Shown here piece after piece: positions 1-5,962 of a stretch of DNA of 7,725 nucleotides (its first letter is position 1; every line of letters starts with the position of its first letter). The notes under the pieces were generated by a model. It saw only the letters and a list, made by a program, of their open reading frames with translations, made no database searches and was not told the origin of the DNA. Where the stretch lies: contig JAICXZ010000127.1 of assembly GCA_025934475.1 (NCBI GenBank), positions 1 to 7,725 on the forward strand, in the 5' to 3' direction. The translations under genes were made by a program, and so were the position numbers. Origin of the DNA: Mucilaginibacter sp. (GTDB taxonomy: Bacteria > Bacteroidota > Bacteroidia > Sphingobacteriales > Sphingobacteriaceae).

Positions 1-843
1 CGATGGGTTAATGGGCAATACATAGGCAGAATCATGTCTATAGTTAGCTACTTTTATGATCTTCAATTTGCATTTTACCTCATTTTGCAGCCAGCCTTCG
101 CCATTTATCATTTGCGCATATTCGCCAAAGGTCATCCCATGCACTACTGGTACCGGGTCGAGCCCTACAAATGAACGGTAAGCCGTATCCAACACGGGGC
201 CATCAACATAGTAGCCATTTGGATTAGGTCTGTCCAGTATCATGAGTTCCACATGGTTTTCTGCGCAGGCTTCCATCACATAATGGAGGGTAGACAGGTA
301 GGTATAAAAACGAGTGCCAACATCCTGGATATCGAAAATCACCAGGTCGAGCCCTTTCAGATCATCAGGTGATGGCTTATAATGTTTCCCATAGAGCGAA
401 ATAGCGGGTATGCCTGTTTTCGGGTCGATGGTATCATTTACGGTTGCCCCATTGCTTGCGTTACCCCGAAAGCCGTGTTCGGGACCAAATATTTTTGTGA
501 TGTGAATGCCTAATTTAACGAGGCTATCGAGACTGGAAACATGATTGTAGCCGATTACAGACGTCTGGTTGATCACCATCCCGATATTTTTATTTTTTAA
601 ATAATCGAGGTATAGGTCGGTTTGGTCAGCACCTGTAATTATATCGCCATGAAGTGTGGGTACTTTATCCCGATGCCTGTGAAAGAGATTATTAACCGGA
701 TCTGGATTACCCAAAGTTGTCCTTGTGCCCGTATTTGGGCTAGAGCTCCGTTTTTGAATAGCATCATCGACAGAAGGCTCTTGCGCGAAGACCGTGCTGG
801 TGCTTATTATAAAAGATAAAATAAGGGCGAAGGTTTTTTTCAT
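1..843 (-). CDS. Exported DUF1343 / NamZ-like exo-beta-N-acetylmuramidase (3' part outside window)
   Basis: The first 281 codons are visible; the gene starts at ATG 843 and is still open at base 1. Residues 1-20 (MKKTFALILS..STVFA, then Q21) form a typical Sec signal peptide with an AFA-Q cleavage site and no lipobox cysteine, so the product should be periplasmic or secreted. The domain begins near residue 66 (DIITGADQTDLYLDYLKNKNIGMVINQTS). It carries family hallmarks: GPEHGFRG (120-127), SLYGK (149-153), FDIQDVGTRFYTY (170-182), DRPNPNG (204-210) and VHGMTFGEYAQMINGEGW (234-251). DUF1343 includes the GH171 NamZ enzymes, which remove terminal N-acetylmuramic acid from peptidoglycan fragments, so a role in wall recycling is likely. 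Residues 21-65 are an extra Ser/Thr/Asn-rich stretch between signal and domain. The gene is divergent from the permease at 931. Family membership is secure; enzymatic activity is inferred. Confidence 0.9.
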   Translation of the reverse strand, partial: MKKTFALILSFIISTSTVFAQEPSVDDAIQKRSSSPNTGTRTTLGNPDPVNNLFHRHRDKVPTLHGDIITGADQTDLYLDYLKNKNIGMVINQTSVIGYNHVSSLDSLVKLGIHITKIFGPEHGFRGNASNGATVNDTIDPKTGIPAISLYGKHYKPSPDDLKGLDLVIFDIQDVGTRFYTYLSTLHYVMEACAENHVELMILDRPNPNGYYVDGPVLDTAYRSFVGLDPVPVVHGMTFGEYAQMINGEGWLQNEVKCKLKIIKVANYRHDSAYVLPINPS

Positions 844-930
844 GAATTTGTATTAATATCATCGCGTATGCTGATAACCGAATTCAACTGAAATCTGCAT
901 ATTTGCGAAGTTACAAAAAATCACCCTGCC
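844..930. promoter_or_regulatory. Divergent intergenic region (promoters for the NamZ-like and permease genes)
   Basis: This 87-nt gap separates two divergent genes and must hold the promoter of at least the minus-strand gene. On the plus strand CATATTTG (898-905) is one mismatch from the Bacteroidota -7 consensus TAnnTTTG and lies about 25 nt before the permease start, but no convincing TTG -33 box sits at the right distance. No good match was seen on the minus strand. The ECF-type motif found at 4422-4450 and 4993-5021 is absent. Confidence 0.3.
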
Positions 931-2151
931 TTGAGTTTTGCCTCATTCATATCGTCCAGGATTTCTTTTAAATCTAACCGCACTTATTCCAAGCTCATTG
1001 TGCGTATTGCCATCATCGGCATTATGCTCAGTCTTGGCGTGATGATATTGACGGTATCTATTATCAGGGGGTTTAAGCTCGAGATCAGGCAAAAACTGCG
1101 GGGCTTTGCAGGAGATATCCAGGTTCAAAACTTTGATAATAACAACTCCTACCGGGCTTCGCCTATCCACATCGATCAACAGTTTATAAAAAGTGTACAA
1201 GCCAGTCCGTTTTTTACAAGCATCGTTCCAACGCTGACCCAACCTGCAATCATAAAAACCAAGACCGAGATAGAAGGCGTAGTGATCAAAGGAGTCAATA
1301 AAAACTACGACTGGACCTTTTTTAAAAAATCTCTTGTTGCCGGGCAGGTGATCGATTTTAGTGATACGGTTGGATCGCAGAAACAGATCATGATATCCAG
1401 TTACACTGCCAACCGGTTGAAGCTAAAAGTTGGCGATAAATTCCTGATGTATTTTGTACAGGAATCTCTGCGTAAGCGGGCATTTTACGTCAAAGGTATT
1501 TTTGATGCCGGTATTGAAGATATTGACAAGACATTCGTGGTTGGCGACATGTCGTTACTGGTCAAGCTGAATGGATGGGATGCCGACGAGATTGGCGGTT
1601 ATGAGCTGCGCGTTGATAACTATGACAACCTGGACGCTGCAAGCAATTTCCTGACGGATAAAATGCCTTTGAAACTAAGGGCGTACACAATCATTGAAAA
1701 CTACCCTGCAATTTTCGTCTGGCTGAATGAGCTCGATCTGAACTCGACAGTAATGATAATCCTGATGATATTGGTTGGCACCATTAATATGATATCGGCT
1801 TTGCTCATCATCATCCTGGAACGTACCTCTATGATTGGCATATTCAAGGCAATGGGGGCCGCCAACTGGACCATCCAGAAAATATTTTTATATAATGCCG
1901 GATATTTGATCGGAATCGGCCTGGTTTTGGGTAATATTTTCGGATTGGGGATAAGCATTTTCCAGTCGCAGACCCATTTTTTTAAGCTCGACGAATCTTC
2001 CTATTACATGAAATTTATCCCGATGCGCCTGCAGTTTGGAGACGTCATCTTGCTTAACATCGGGACGCTCATTATTTGTCTGCTGGTGATGATTATACCA
2101 TCCACCCTGGTTACCAGAATAGCACCGGTGAAAGCGATACGGTTCAAATAA
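931..2151 (+). CDS. LolC/LolE-type ABC transporter permease (FtsX/MacB family)
   Basis: The product is a 406-residue inner-membrane permease of the family that, with a LolD-like ATPase, extracts lipoproteins from the inner membrane or drives related export. Membrane segments are near residues 22-44, 272-297, 320-345 and 371-395, and a large periplasmic MacB_PCD-like domain lies between the first two. The FtsX core is visible at 297-318 (ERTSMIGIFKAMGAANWTIQKI), as is the usual C-terminal IAPVKAIRFK. The start is TTG at 931: the frame is closed by TGA at 889-891 and the first in-frame ATG (1024) would cut into the first helix, while starting at TTG gives the usual family N-terminus (SFASFISSRISFKSNRTYSKLIVRIAIIGI). 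No ATPase gene is adjacent, as is common in Bacteroidota. The exact substrate cannot be read from the sequence. Confidence 0.9.
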   Translation: MSFASFISSRISFKSNRTYSKLIVRIAIIGIMLSLGVMILTVSIIRGFKLEIRQKLRGFAGDIQVQNFDNNNSYRASPIHIDQQFIKSVQASPFFTSIVPTLTQPAIIKTKTEIEGVVIKGVNKNYDWTFFKKSLVAGQVIDFSDTVGSQKQIMISSYTANRLKLKVGDKFLMYFVQESLRKRAFYVKGIFDAGIEDIDKTFVVGDMSLLVKLNGWDADEIGGYELRVDNYDNLDAASNFLTDKMPLKLRAYTIIENYPAIFVWLNELDLNSTVMIILMILVGTINMISALLIIILERTSMIGIFKAMGAANWTIQKIFLYNAGYLIGIGLVLGNIFGLGISIFQSQTHFFKLDESSYYMKFIPMRLQFGDVILLNIGTLIICLLVMIIPSTLVTRIAPVKAIRFK

Positions 2152-2234
2152 GACACGATTCCAGAATTTAAGAGATTTGAAAGGATTCCCCATGCGGATA
2201 TCCCTACTTATCCATCGAATCCTTTAATCGTGTC
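2152..2234. repeat. Split inverted repeat between convergent genes, possible bidirectional terminator
   Basis: The right arm (2217-2234, GAATCCTTTAATCGTGTC) is the reverse complement of two left blocks, GACACGATT (2152-2160) and AAAGGATTC (2180-2188), which are separated by 19 extra bases (2161-2179). Together the arms make 18 paired positions with one large bulge. The element begins directly after the permease stop codon and its right arm overlaps the anti-sigma stop codon by two bases. It fills the convergent gap and could end transcription from both sides, but no long U-run follows either arm. The composition resembles dispersed intergenic repeats of Sphingobacteriaceae. Confidence 0.55.
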
Positions 2235-3828
2235 ATTTCTTCTTTACCTTGAAATCAAACTTAAGATTAACACCGCCGGCACCGAATTTCAATTGCTGGG
2301 TGCCTAATCCATCAAGCGGATATTTTAAAAATGGCTCTATAACCAACCGGTTCATGCCAAATGTGTAACCCGTACCAAAAGCAAAATTGAGCGTTTTGGC
2401 GAAATAAAAACTGCTGAAGTTGCTCGATGCAGATTGACCTTGCACTTGCGAAACACCGGATGTAAACAGGGCCGGGTTACTATAGCTATACGTATACTTT
2501 TCGTTAATAAACGTGCCGGAACTCACCCCCGCCAGGATATAAGTTTCACTTTTGCCCGGGTTGAACACATATTTTAAGTTCATAGGAACGTCGAGCCCAA
2601 TCAAACTGGCATCATAGCTCTTGAACTGAGGTGTACTTACGGTATATAACTGTAATTTGGTTATTGTGGCGTAGTTCGAGGCTGCAACTAGATTAGTCGA
2701 TGACGGCGTTGGCGGAGGAAGTTGGTTTGCATAAGACAGGCTGTTTTGACCCACTAAAACACCGGTTGATATTTTAAGATTGTCGCTTATCCTGATGTCA
2801 GATGTTACACCAGCGCCTACATTGAATTGGTTATTGCTGCCTTTGGCATAATTGACATAGGTTGCCGCATAGATCCCAAATCTTACGAGCTTACTATCCA
2901 TTGGCAATTTTTTATCTGGTGTTTTTTGATTGGCGACTACATGGTTGTCTTCAAATATGTTGGTCGGTTTCTTAGGCTGTTGCTGCTGCTTCATATTTAT
3001 TCCCGGTTGGGAATTCGCAGCATACGATTTGGTGCCGGAATCAACCCTCGCATTTGATGCTGATGTTTTGGAAGGCTGATCATTCTTAGGTTGCGCGTTC
3101 GCCATAGCGCTCCTATTAGGAATAGCGACTTGTTCCAACGGCTCCTGTTTGCCCGGCTGATTTGCGGTCGGCTGTTTTGGCTCCGATTGGGCAATTGAAT
3201 TTGCAGCTTGCGGGATCACGCTGTTGTTATTCGCTACTATAGATGGTTGGCCCGCGCCAGAACGGATTGCCGGTTTTATTTCCTGGCCCGGTTTAATTGA
3301 AGCGACAGTGGTCGCTTTTTTATTATTCGGTATTGATTTGGTTTTAGTCGTGCTGTTTTGAGCGAGCGTATTTTTTGAAATAGCAGATGAAACAGCTATT
3401 TGATCTTGTTTTTTTACGGAAAGACTATCAGCTTTCCCGGTGGCGCTGTTTTGGGCGAGCGTATTTTTTGACGCGGTTGACGAAACGGATGTTTGATTTG
3501 ATTTGCTCACAGCAAGGCTATCCGCTTTCTTCACGGTGGTGCTTGTAGCGGCTATCTGCGAAACAGTATCGTGATTCCGCATTTTTTTACCATTAGCCAA
3601 CTCCTGGCCATTGTTTTCATTGCCTGATCTCACCCACAGTATCCCTACAAAAAATAACAGCAAGGCTGCGGCCCCGCTAAGCCATATCCAGCCTGCGACC
3701 CGGCGTTTCTTTTTTTCGGGGAATTTCTCCCTAAGCAACTGCCAGCCCTCATCAGCCGAAGTATCTTCGTAATTGTCGAAGACTTCTTTGATGCGCTTAC
3801 TTAAGTCGTTGTCCCAACGCTCATCCAT
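2233..3828 (-). CDS. Dual-membrane anti-sigma factor: cytoplasmic tail, one TM helix, long disordered linker, C-terminal OM beta-barrel
   Basis: The product has 531 residues. Residues 1-43 are charged and cytoplasmic (MDERWDNDLSKRIKEVFDNY.., ending KKKRR) and are the likely sigma-binding part. Residues 44-66 (VAGWIWLSGAAALLLFFVGILWV) form one transmembrane helix, with the basic cluster on the cytoplasmic side. Residues 67-315 are Ser/Thr/Asn/Gln/Pro/Lys-rich and disordered, including a 31-residue tandem repeat (101-131, 132-162). Residues about 316-531 have alternating aromatic and small-residue strands (RFGIYAATYVNYAK, FNVGAGVTSDIRIS, YILAGVSSGTFINEKYTYSY, FYFAKTLNFAFGTGYTFG, LVIEPFLKYPL, QLKFGAGGVNLKFDFKV) and a terminal strand, matching outer-membrane beta-barrel families of the OMP_b-brl type. 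The start overlaps the ECF sigma gene by 8 nt, so the two are translationally coupled. The architecture matches the dual membrane-spanning anti-sigma (Dma) proteins that I recall being described in Bacteroides thetaiotaomicron. Anti-sigma function is inferred from operon and architecture. Confidence 0.85.
   Translation of the reverse strand: MDERWDNDLSKRIKEVFDNYEDTSADEGWQLLREKFPEKKKRRVAGWIWLSGAAALLLFFVGILWVRSGNENNGQELANGKKMRNHDTVSQIAATSTTVKKADSLAVSKSNQTSVSSTASKNTLAQNSATGKADSLSVKKQDQIAVSSAISKNTLAQNSTTKTKSIPNNKKATTVASIKPGQEIKPAIRSGAGQPSIVANNNSVIPQAANSIAQSEPKQPTANQPGKQEPLEQVAIPNRSAMANAQPKNDQPSKTSASNARVDSGTKSYAANSQPGINMKQQQQPKKPTNIFEDNHVVANQKTPDKKLPMDSKLVRFGIYAATYVNYAKGSNNQFNVGAGVTSDIRISDNLKISTGVLVGQNSLSYANQLPPPTPSSTNLVAASNYATITKLQLYTVSTPQFKSYDASLIGLDVPMNLKYVFNPGKSETYILAGVSSGTFINEKYTYSYSNPALFTSGVSQVQGQSASSNFSSFYFAKTLNFAFGTGYTFGMNRLVIEPFLKYPLDGLGTQQLKFGAGGVNLKFDFKVKKK
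3343..3528 (-). repeat. 93-bp tandem duplication encoding a 31-residue linker repeat
   Basis: Residues 101-131 (KADSLAVSKSNQTSVSS..SKNTLAQNSATG) and 132-162 (KADSLSVKKQDQIAVSS..SKNTLAQNSTT) of the anti-sigma/barrel protein are near-identical copies. The period of 93 bp keeps the reading frame. Conserved parts are KADSL, SVSS/AVSS and SKNTLAQNS. This looks like linker lengthening by duplication rather than a folded domain. Confidence 0.85.
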
Positions 3829-4375
3829 GTTTTTGCTTTTCTTCCGTTATTACTTTCCTCATTTTCTCCTTTGCCCTGCTTAAATATACCCGCGATGAAC
3901 TGGCCGGTATTTTTAACATCCCGGCAATCTCATCGTGGTTGTACCCATCTATCTCATACAAGTTGAATATGGCAAGTTGGATGGGGGGTAGGCCTCGCAT
4001 CATACTCAAAATATCCTGCGCATTCAGTTCTTCGATTGCATTTACCCGCATGGCCAGGCGCTCGGCGCCGTCGAGATCGGTATTGAGCAGGAGCTTCAGG
4101 TCTTTTCGCCGCCTGTCTATCGCTGTGTTTACCACGATGGTACGCAGCCAGGCTTTAAAGGGCTTGTTTTCGTCGTAACTCTTCATCGAGTTGAAAGCCT
4201 TGATAAAGGCGTCATTCACAACCTCCATTGCGTCGTCCCGGTTGAGGCAGTAGCGCAGACTGATACCCATAGCATAGCCGTAGAACTGCTTGTAAAGCAA
4301 TTCCTGGCATTTTAAACTGCCTGATTTGCATTGCCTTATTAATTCATCTTCAGCAATGCGCCGGGGTGGATGCAT
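3821..4375 (-). CDS. ECF-type RNA polymerase sigma factor
   Basis: The product is a 184-residue group 4 (ECF) sigma factor, within the usual size range. Region 2 spans about residues 10-90: DELIRQCKSGSLKCQELLYKQFYGYAMGISLRY, then the DAMEVVNDAFIKAF segment and KPFKAWLRTIVVNTAIDRRRK, which contacts the -10 element. Region 4 spans about 126-176: LPPIQLAIFNLYEIDGYNHDEIAGMLKIPASSSRVYLSRAKEKMRKVI, with a helix-turn-helix for the -35 element. There is no C-terminal extension. The ATG at 4375 gives a complete region 2, and the preceding bases are A/T-rich without a Shine-Dalgarno sequence. Its stop overlaps the next gene, the predicted anti-sigma factor, by 8 nt. A matched promoter motif upstream suggests that it activates its own operon. 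The family call is very secure; the regulon is inferred. Confidence 0.95.
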   Translation of the reverse strand: MHPPRRIAEDELIRQCKSGSLKCQELLYKQFYGYAMGISLRYCLNRDDAMEVVNDAFIKAFNSMKSYDENKPFKAWLRTIVVNTAIDRRRKDLKLLLNTDLDGAERLAMRVNAIEELNAQDILSMMRGLPPIQLAIFNLYEIDGYNHDEIAGMLKIPASSSRVYLSRAKEKMRKVITEEKQKHG

Positions 4376-4421
4376 TAAATAATATTATTCAGCCTATACC
4401 TAAAACTTATTTTCTTAGTCC

Positions 4422-4450
4422 TTACGACTACAGCTACAATATCGCTACAA
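4422..4450 (-). promoter_or_regulatory. Predicted ECF-type promoter of the sigma/anti-sigma operon
   Basis: On the minus strand TTGTAGCG (4450-4443) is followed after exactly 15 nt by TCGTAA (4427-4422). Read as an ECF promoter this is a TGTAGC -35 box, a 17-nt spacer and a CGTA -10 box. The form is close to promoters of ECF sigma factors in other phyla (B. subtilis sigW: TGAAAC-N16-CGTA). Transcription would start around 4415, giving a leader of roughly 40 nt. The same motif with the same spacing precedes the lipoprotein gene. A second TTGTAGC lies inside the spacer (4439-4433), 11 nt from the first. A 12-bp A/T palindrome (4378-4389) sits just before the ATG. Confidence 0.65.
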
Positions 4451-4479
4451 TAAGCGAAAATATTTTTGCGCCACTAACG

Positions 4480-4503
4480 AAAAAAGCCGGCTTGACGCCG
4501 GCT
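4480..4503 (-). terminator. Rho-independent terminator of the lipoprotein gene
   Basis: On the minus strand a perfect 7-bp stem, AGCCGGC / GCCGGCT (4503-4497 and 4491-4485), closes a GTCAA loop and is followed by six T residues (4485-4480). It lies 24 nt past the lipoprotein stop codon. There is no T-run on the plus side, so it works for minus-strand transcripts only. It separates the lipoprotein unit from the sigma promoter just downstream, which explains why the sigma operon needs its own promoter. Confidence 0.9.
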
Positions 4504-4527
4504 CCCCTCAAAAACTTAAAAAAAATA

Positions 4528-4974
4528 TCACTGCGACTTTTTCAGGTCGTACTGTAAGCTTAATGTATCTATGCTGTTAGCGAGCATCTGGAATACCGTA
4601 CCATCATAGTAATACTCATATATGCCGTTTAAGTGAGTTTTAGTTGGCGTGCCGGTTTTGGGATATGTGGCATCTACAAATTGAATGTAGGGATAGCTTA
4701 TAGCATAGCTGCCATAACTGCCTGCATGCACTGTTGTTGTATCGCCTGTTACCGTATAGGTATTGCCGCTCGAATTTATTGTTACAGTAATATTGCATTT
4801 AGTTGTGTCAAAAGGAACCTTGTCGGTCGACCTGTGGAGTAATCTGAACGTGCCGGTGAAGGTGCCGGAAACAGCATTATTGTTCGATTGATTTTGTATA
4901 TCGGATGTCGATTTAAGACAACCCACCATAAGCAATGCAGCGGCCGCAACCAGGTATAGTAATTTGTGTTTCAT
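4528..4974 (-). CDS. Small lipoprotein of unknown function, predicted target of the ECF sigma factor
   Basis: The product has 148 residues. A type II signal peptide is clear: KHKLLYLVAAAALL then MVGC, with lipidated Cys19. The mature part (130 residues) is rich in Thr, Ser, Asn and Tyr. Its alternating pattern (SGTFTGTFRLLHR, CNITVTINSSGNTYTVTGDTTTV, YAISYPYIQFVDATYP, LNGIYEYYYDGTVFQML, DTLSLQYDLKKS) suggests a small all-beta fold, perhaps lipocalin- or META-like. I do not recognise a named family. The residues after the cysteine (LKSTSD) do not clearly match a Bacteroidota surface-export signal, so orientation is unknown. The gene stands alone between mazG and a strong terminator. Its upstream region carries the same TTGTAGCG-N15-TCGTAA motif as the sigma operon, so it is probably an envelope-response output. 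Confidence 0.8.
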   Translation of the reverse strand: MKHKLLYLVAAAALLMVGCLKSTSDIQNQSNNNAVSGTFTGTFRLLHRSTDKVPFDTTKCNITVTINSSGNTYTVTGDTTTVHAGSYGSYAISYPYIQFVDATYPKTGTPTKTHLNGIYEYYYDGTVFQMLANSIDTLSLQYDLKKSQ

Positions 4975-4992
4975 TCTTGTATTTTATTAGGT

Positions 4993-5021
4993 TTACGATA
5001 CAAAATACAAAAACGCTACAA
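4993..5021 (-). promoter_or_regulatory. Predicted ECF-type promoter of the lipoprotein gene
   Basis: On the minus strand TTGTAGCG (5021-5014) and TCGTAA (4998-4993) are 15 nt apart, identical in sequence and spacing to the site at 4422-4450. The following bases are also alike (CTAATAAAATA here, CTAAGAAAATA there, offset by one base). Transcription would begin about 4986, giving a leader of only about a dozen bases before ATG 4974. The site lies wholly between the mazG stop and the lipoprotein start. Confidence 0.65.
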
Positions 5022-5034
5022 GCAAAACTATATT

Positions 5035-5838
5035 TTATAATTTTTTTGCTTCGTCCCAAAACACATCCATCTCGGCCAGGGTCATATCATGCAGGTCGCG
5101 GCCCTGTTCTTTGGCTTTATTTTCAAGGTATTGGAACCGTTTGATAAATTTCCGGTTGGTTTTTTCCAGCGCATCTTCGGGGTTGATATCTATAAACCTT
5201 GCGTAGTTGATCAATGAGAAAAGCAAGTCGCCAAATTCGCTCTCGGCCCGTTCCCGGTTGATCTGACTTTCGTCCTCGGCGTTAAACTCGTTCCTGAACT
5301 CACGCATTTCTTCTTCTACTTTCGCCCAGACCTGTCCTTTTTCCTCCCAATCGAATCCTACGCCTCGTGCTTTTTCCTGTATGCGTGATGCTTTTACCAA
5401 TGCAGGCAGGGACGCTGGCACCCCGCCAAGGACAGATTTATTACCCTCTTTTAGTTTGATCTGCTCCCAGTTGCGTTTTACATCACGTTCGTCAATTACT
5501 TCAACATCGCCGTAGATATGCGGGTGGCGATTGATGAGTTTATCACAGATGCCATTCAATACATCAACAATGGTAAAATCGTTTGTTTCGGAAGCTATGC
5601 GGGCGTAAAACACCAGGTGAAGCATAATATCGCCGAGCTCCTTTTTTATTTCGGGCATATCGGCGCCGAGTATCGAATCTGAAAGTTCATAAACTTCTTC
5701 GATTGTGAGATGGCGAAGGCTTTCCAGGGTTTGTTTTTTGTCCCAGGGGCAATTGAGGCGCAGATCGTCCATAATGGTCAGCAATCGTTCGAATGCTGCT
5801 GCAGGCGTATGACCGGTAACAGGGGCTTGTATGGGCAT
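5035..5838 (-). CDS. mazG: Nucleoside triphosphate pyrophosphohydrolase MazG
   Basis: MazG hydrolyses (d)NTPs to the monophosphate and pyrophosphate, in house-cleaning of non-canonical nucleotides and, in E. coli, in tuning of ppGpp. The product has 267 residues from ATG 5838 (E. coli MazG is about 263) and shows both MazG repeats. The first has CPWDKKQTLESLRHLTIEEVYELSDSI followed by KKELGDIMLHLVFYARIASE, that is the EExxE and ExxD metal-binding motifs. The second has KVEEEMREF, ESEFGDLLFSLINYARF and NPEDALEKTNRKFIKRFQYLE. The frame extends five codons upstream to a TTG at 5853, but that stretch (LQIKN) comes from a repeat element, so the ATG (MPIQAPVTGHTPAAAFERLL) is preferred. All key residues look intact. 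Confidence 0.95.
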   Translation of the reverse strand: MPIQAPVTGHTPAAAFERLLTIMDDLRLNCPWDKKQTLESLRHLTIEEVYELSDSILGADMPEIKKELGDIMLHLVFYARIASETNDFTIVDVLNGICDKLINRHPHIYGDVEVIDERDVKRNWEQIKLKEGNKSVLGGVPASLPALVKASRIQEKARGVGFDWEEKGQVWAKVEEEMREFRNEFNAEDESQINRERAESEFGDLLFSLINYARFIDINPEDALEKTNRKFIKRFQYLENKAKEQGRDLHDMTLAEMDVFWDEAKKL

Positions 5839-5848
5839 GTTTTTAATT

Positions 5849-5962
5849 TGCAAATGTGCGGATGTGCAAATGTGCAGATTTTGAATGTCTGATTAAAAAA
5901 TATTGATGCGAATGCTGCGCAAGCTACATCTGCAGATTTGAAATCTGTACATCCGCACATCC
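5849..5962. repeat. Inverted dispersed-type repeat in the mazG-mnmD gap, overlapping the mnmD 3' end
   Basis: ATGTGCGGATGT (5854-5865) recurs as its exact reverse complement at 5949-5960. The left side also holds a direct repeat of TGCAAATGTGC (5849-5859, 5865-5875; period 16). The right side holds the palindrome CAGATTTGAAATCTG (5933-5947). The right copy supplies the last codons and stop of mnmD; the left copy ends next to the mazG start. Such short GCAAATGTGC/CAGATTT units look like dispersed intergenic repeats of Sphingobacteriaceae, but copy number in this genome cannot be seen here. Confidence 0.7.
5895..5922 (-). promoter_or_regulatory. Weak candidate housekeeping promoter for mazG
   Basis: On the minus strand TTG (5922-5920) is followed after 17 nt by TATTTTTT (5902-5895), one mismatch from the Bacteroidota -7 consensus TAnnTTTG. 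The position, about 57 nt before the mazG ATG, is reasonable, but A/T-rich DNA gives such matches easily. mazG could instead be read through from mnmD. Confidence 0.25.

Noticed and set aside
546..570. Plus-strand TGTAGC inside the NamZ-like gene as another ECF promoter
   Set aside because: No CGTA follows at 17 nt and the site is inside a gene on the opposite strand.
622..819. 65-residue plus-strand open frame
   Set aside because: It lies wholly opposite the NamZ-like gene, whose protein has clear family motifs; the translation has no recognisable pattern.
4366..4557. 63-residue plus-strand open frame across the sigma promoter and lipoprotein 3' end
   Set aside because: It runs through a strong minus-strand terminator and the predicted promoter, overlaps both flanking genes, and its sequence is not protein-like.
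5839..5853. TTG start of mazG at 5853
   Set aside because: The added residues (LQIKN) derive from the repeat element; the ATG at 5838 gives the usual MazG length.
5902..5928. Minus-strand TGTAGC at 5928-5923 as an ECF promoter for mazG
   Set aside because: The tetramer 17 nt downstream is CAAT rather than CGTA; it also overlaps the mnmD stop codon.
5778..5960. 60-residue minus-strand frame (MCGCTDFKSADVACAAF..) between mnmD and mazG
   Set aside because: It is translated repeat DNA that overlaps both real genes in another frame.
5849..5962. CRISPR array in the mazG-mnmD gap
   Set aside because: The repeats are only 11-12 nt, irregular and partly inverted, with no regular spacers or cas genes.
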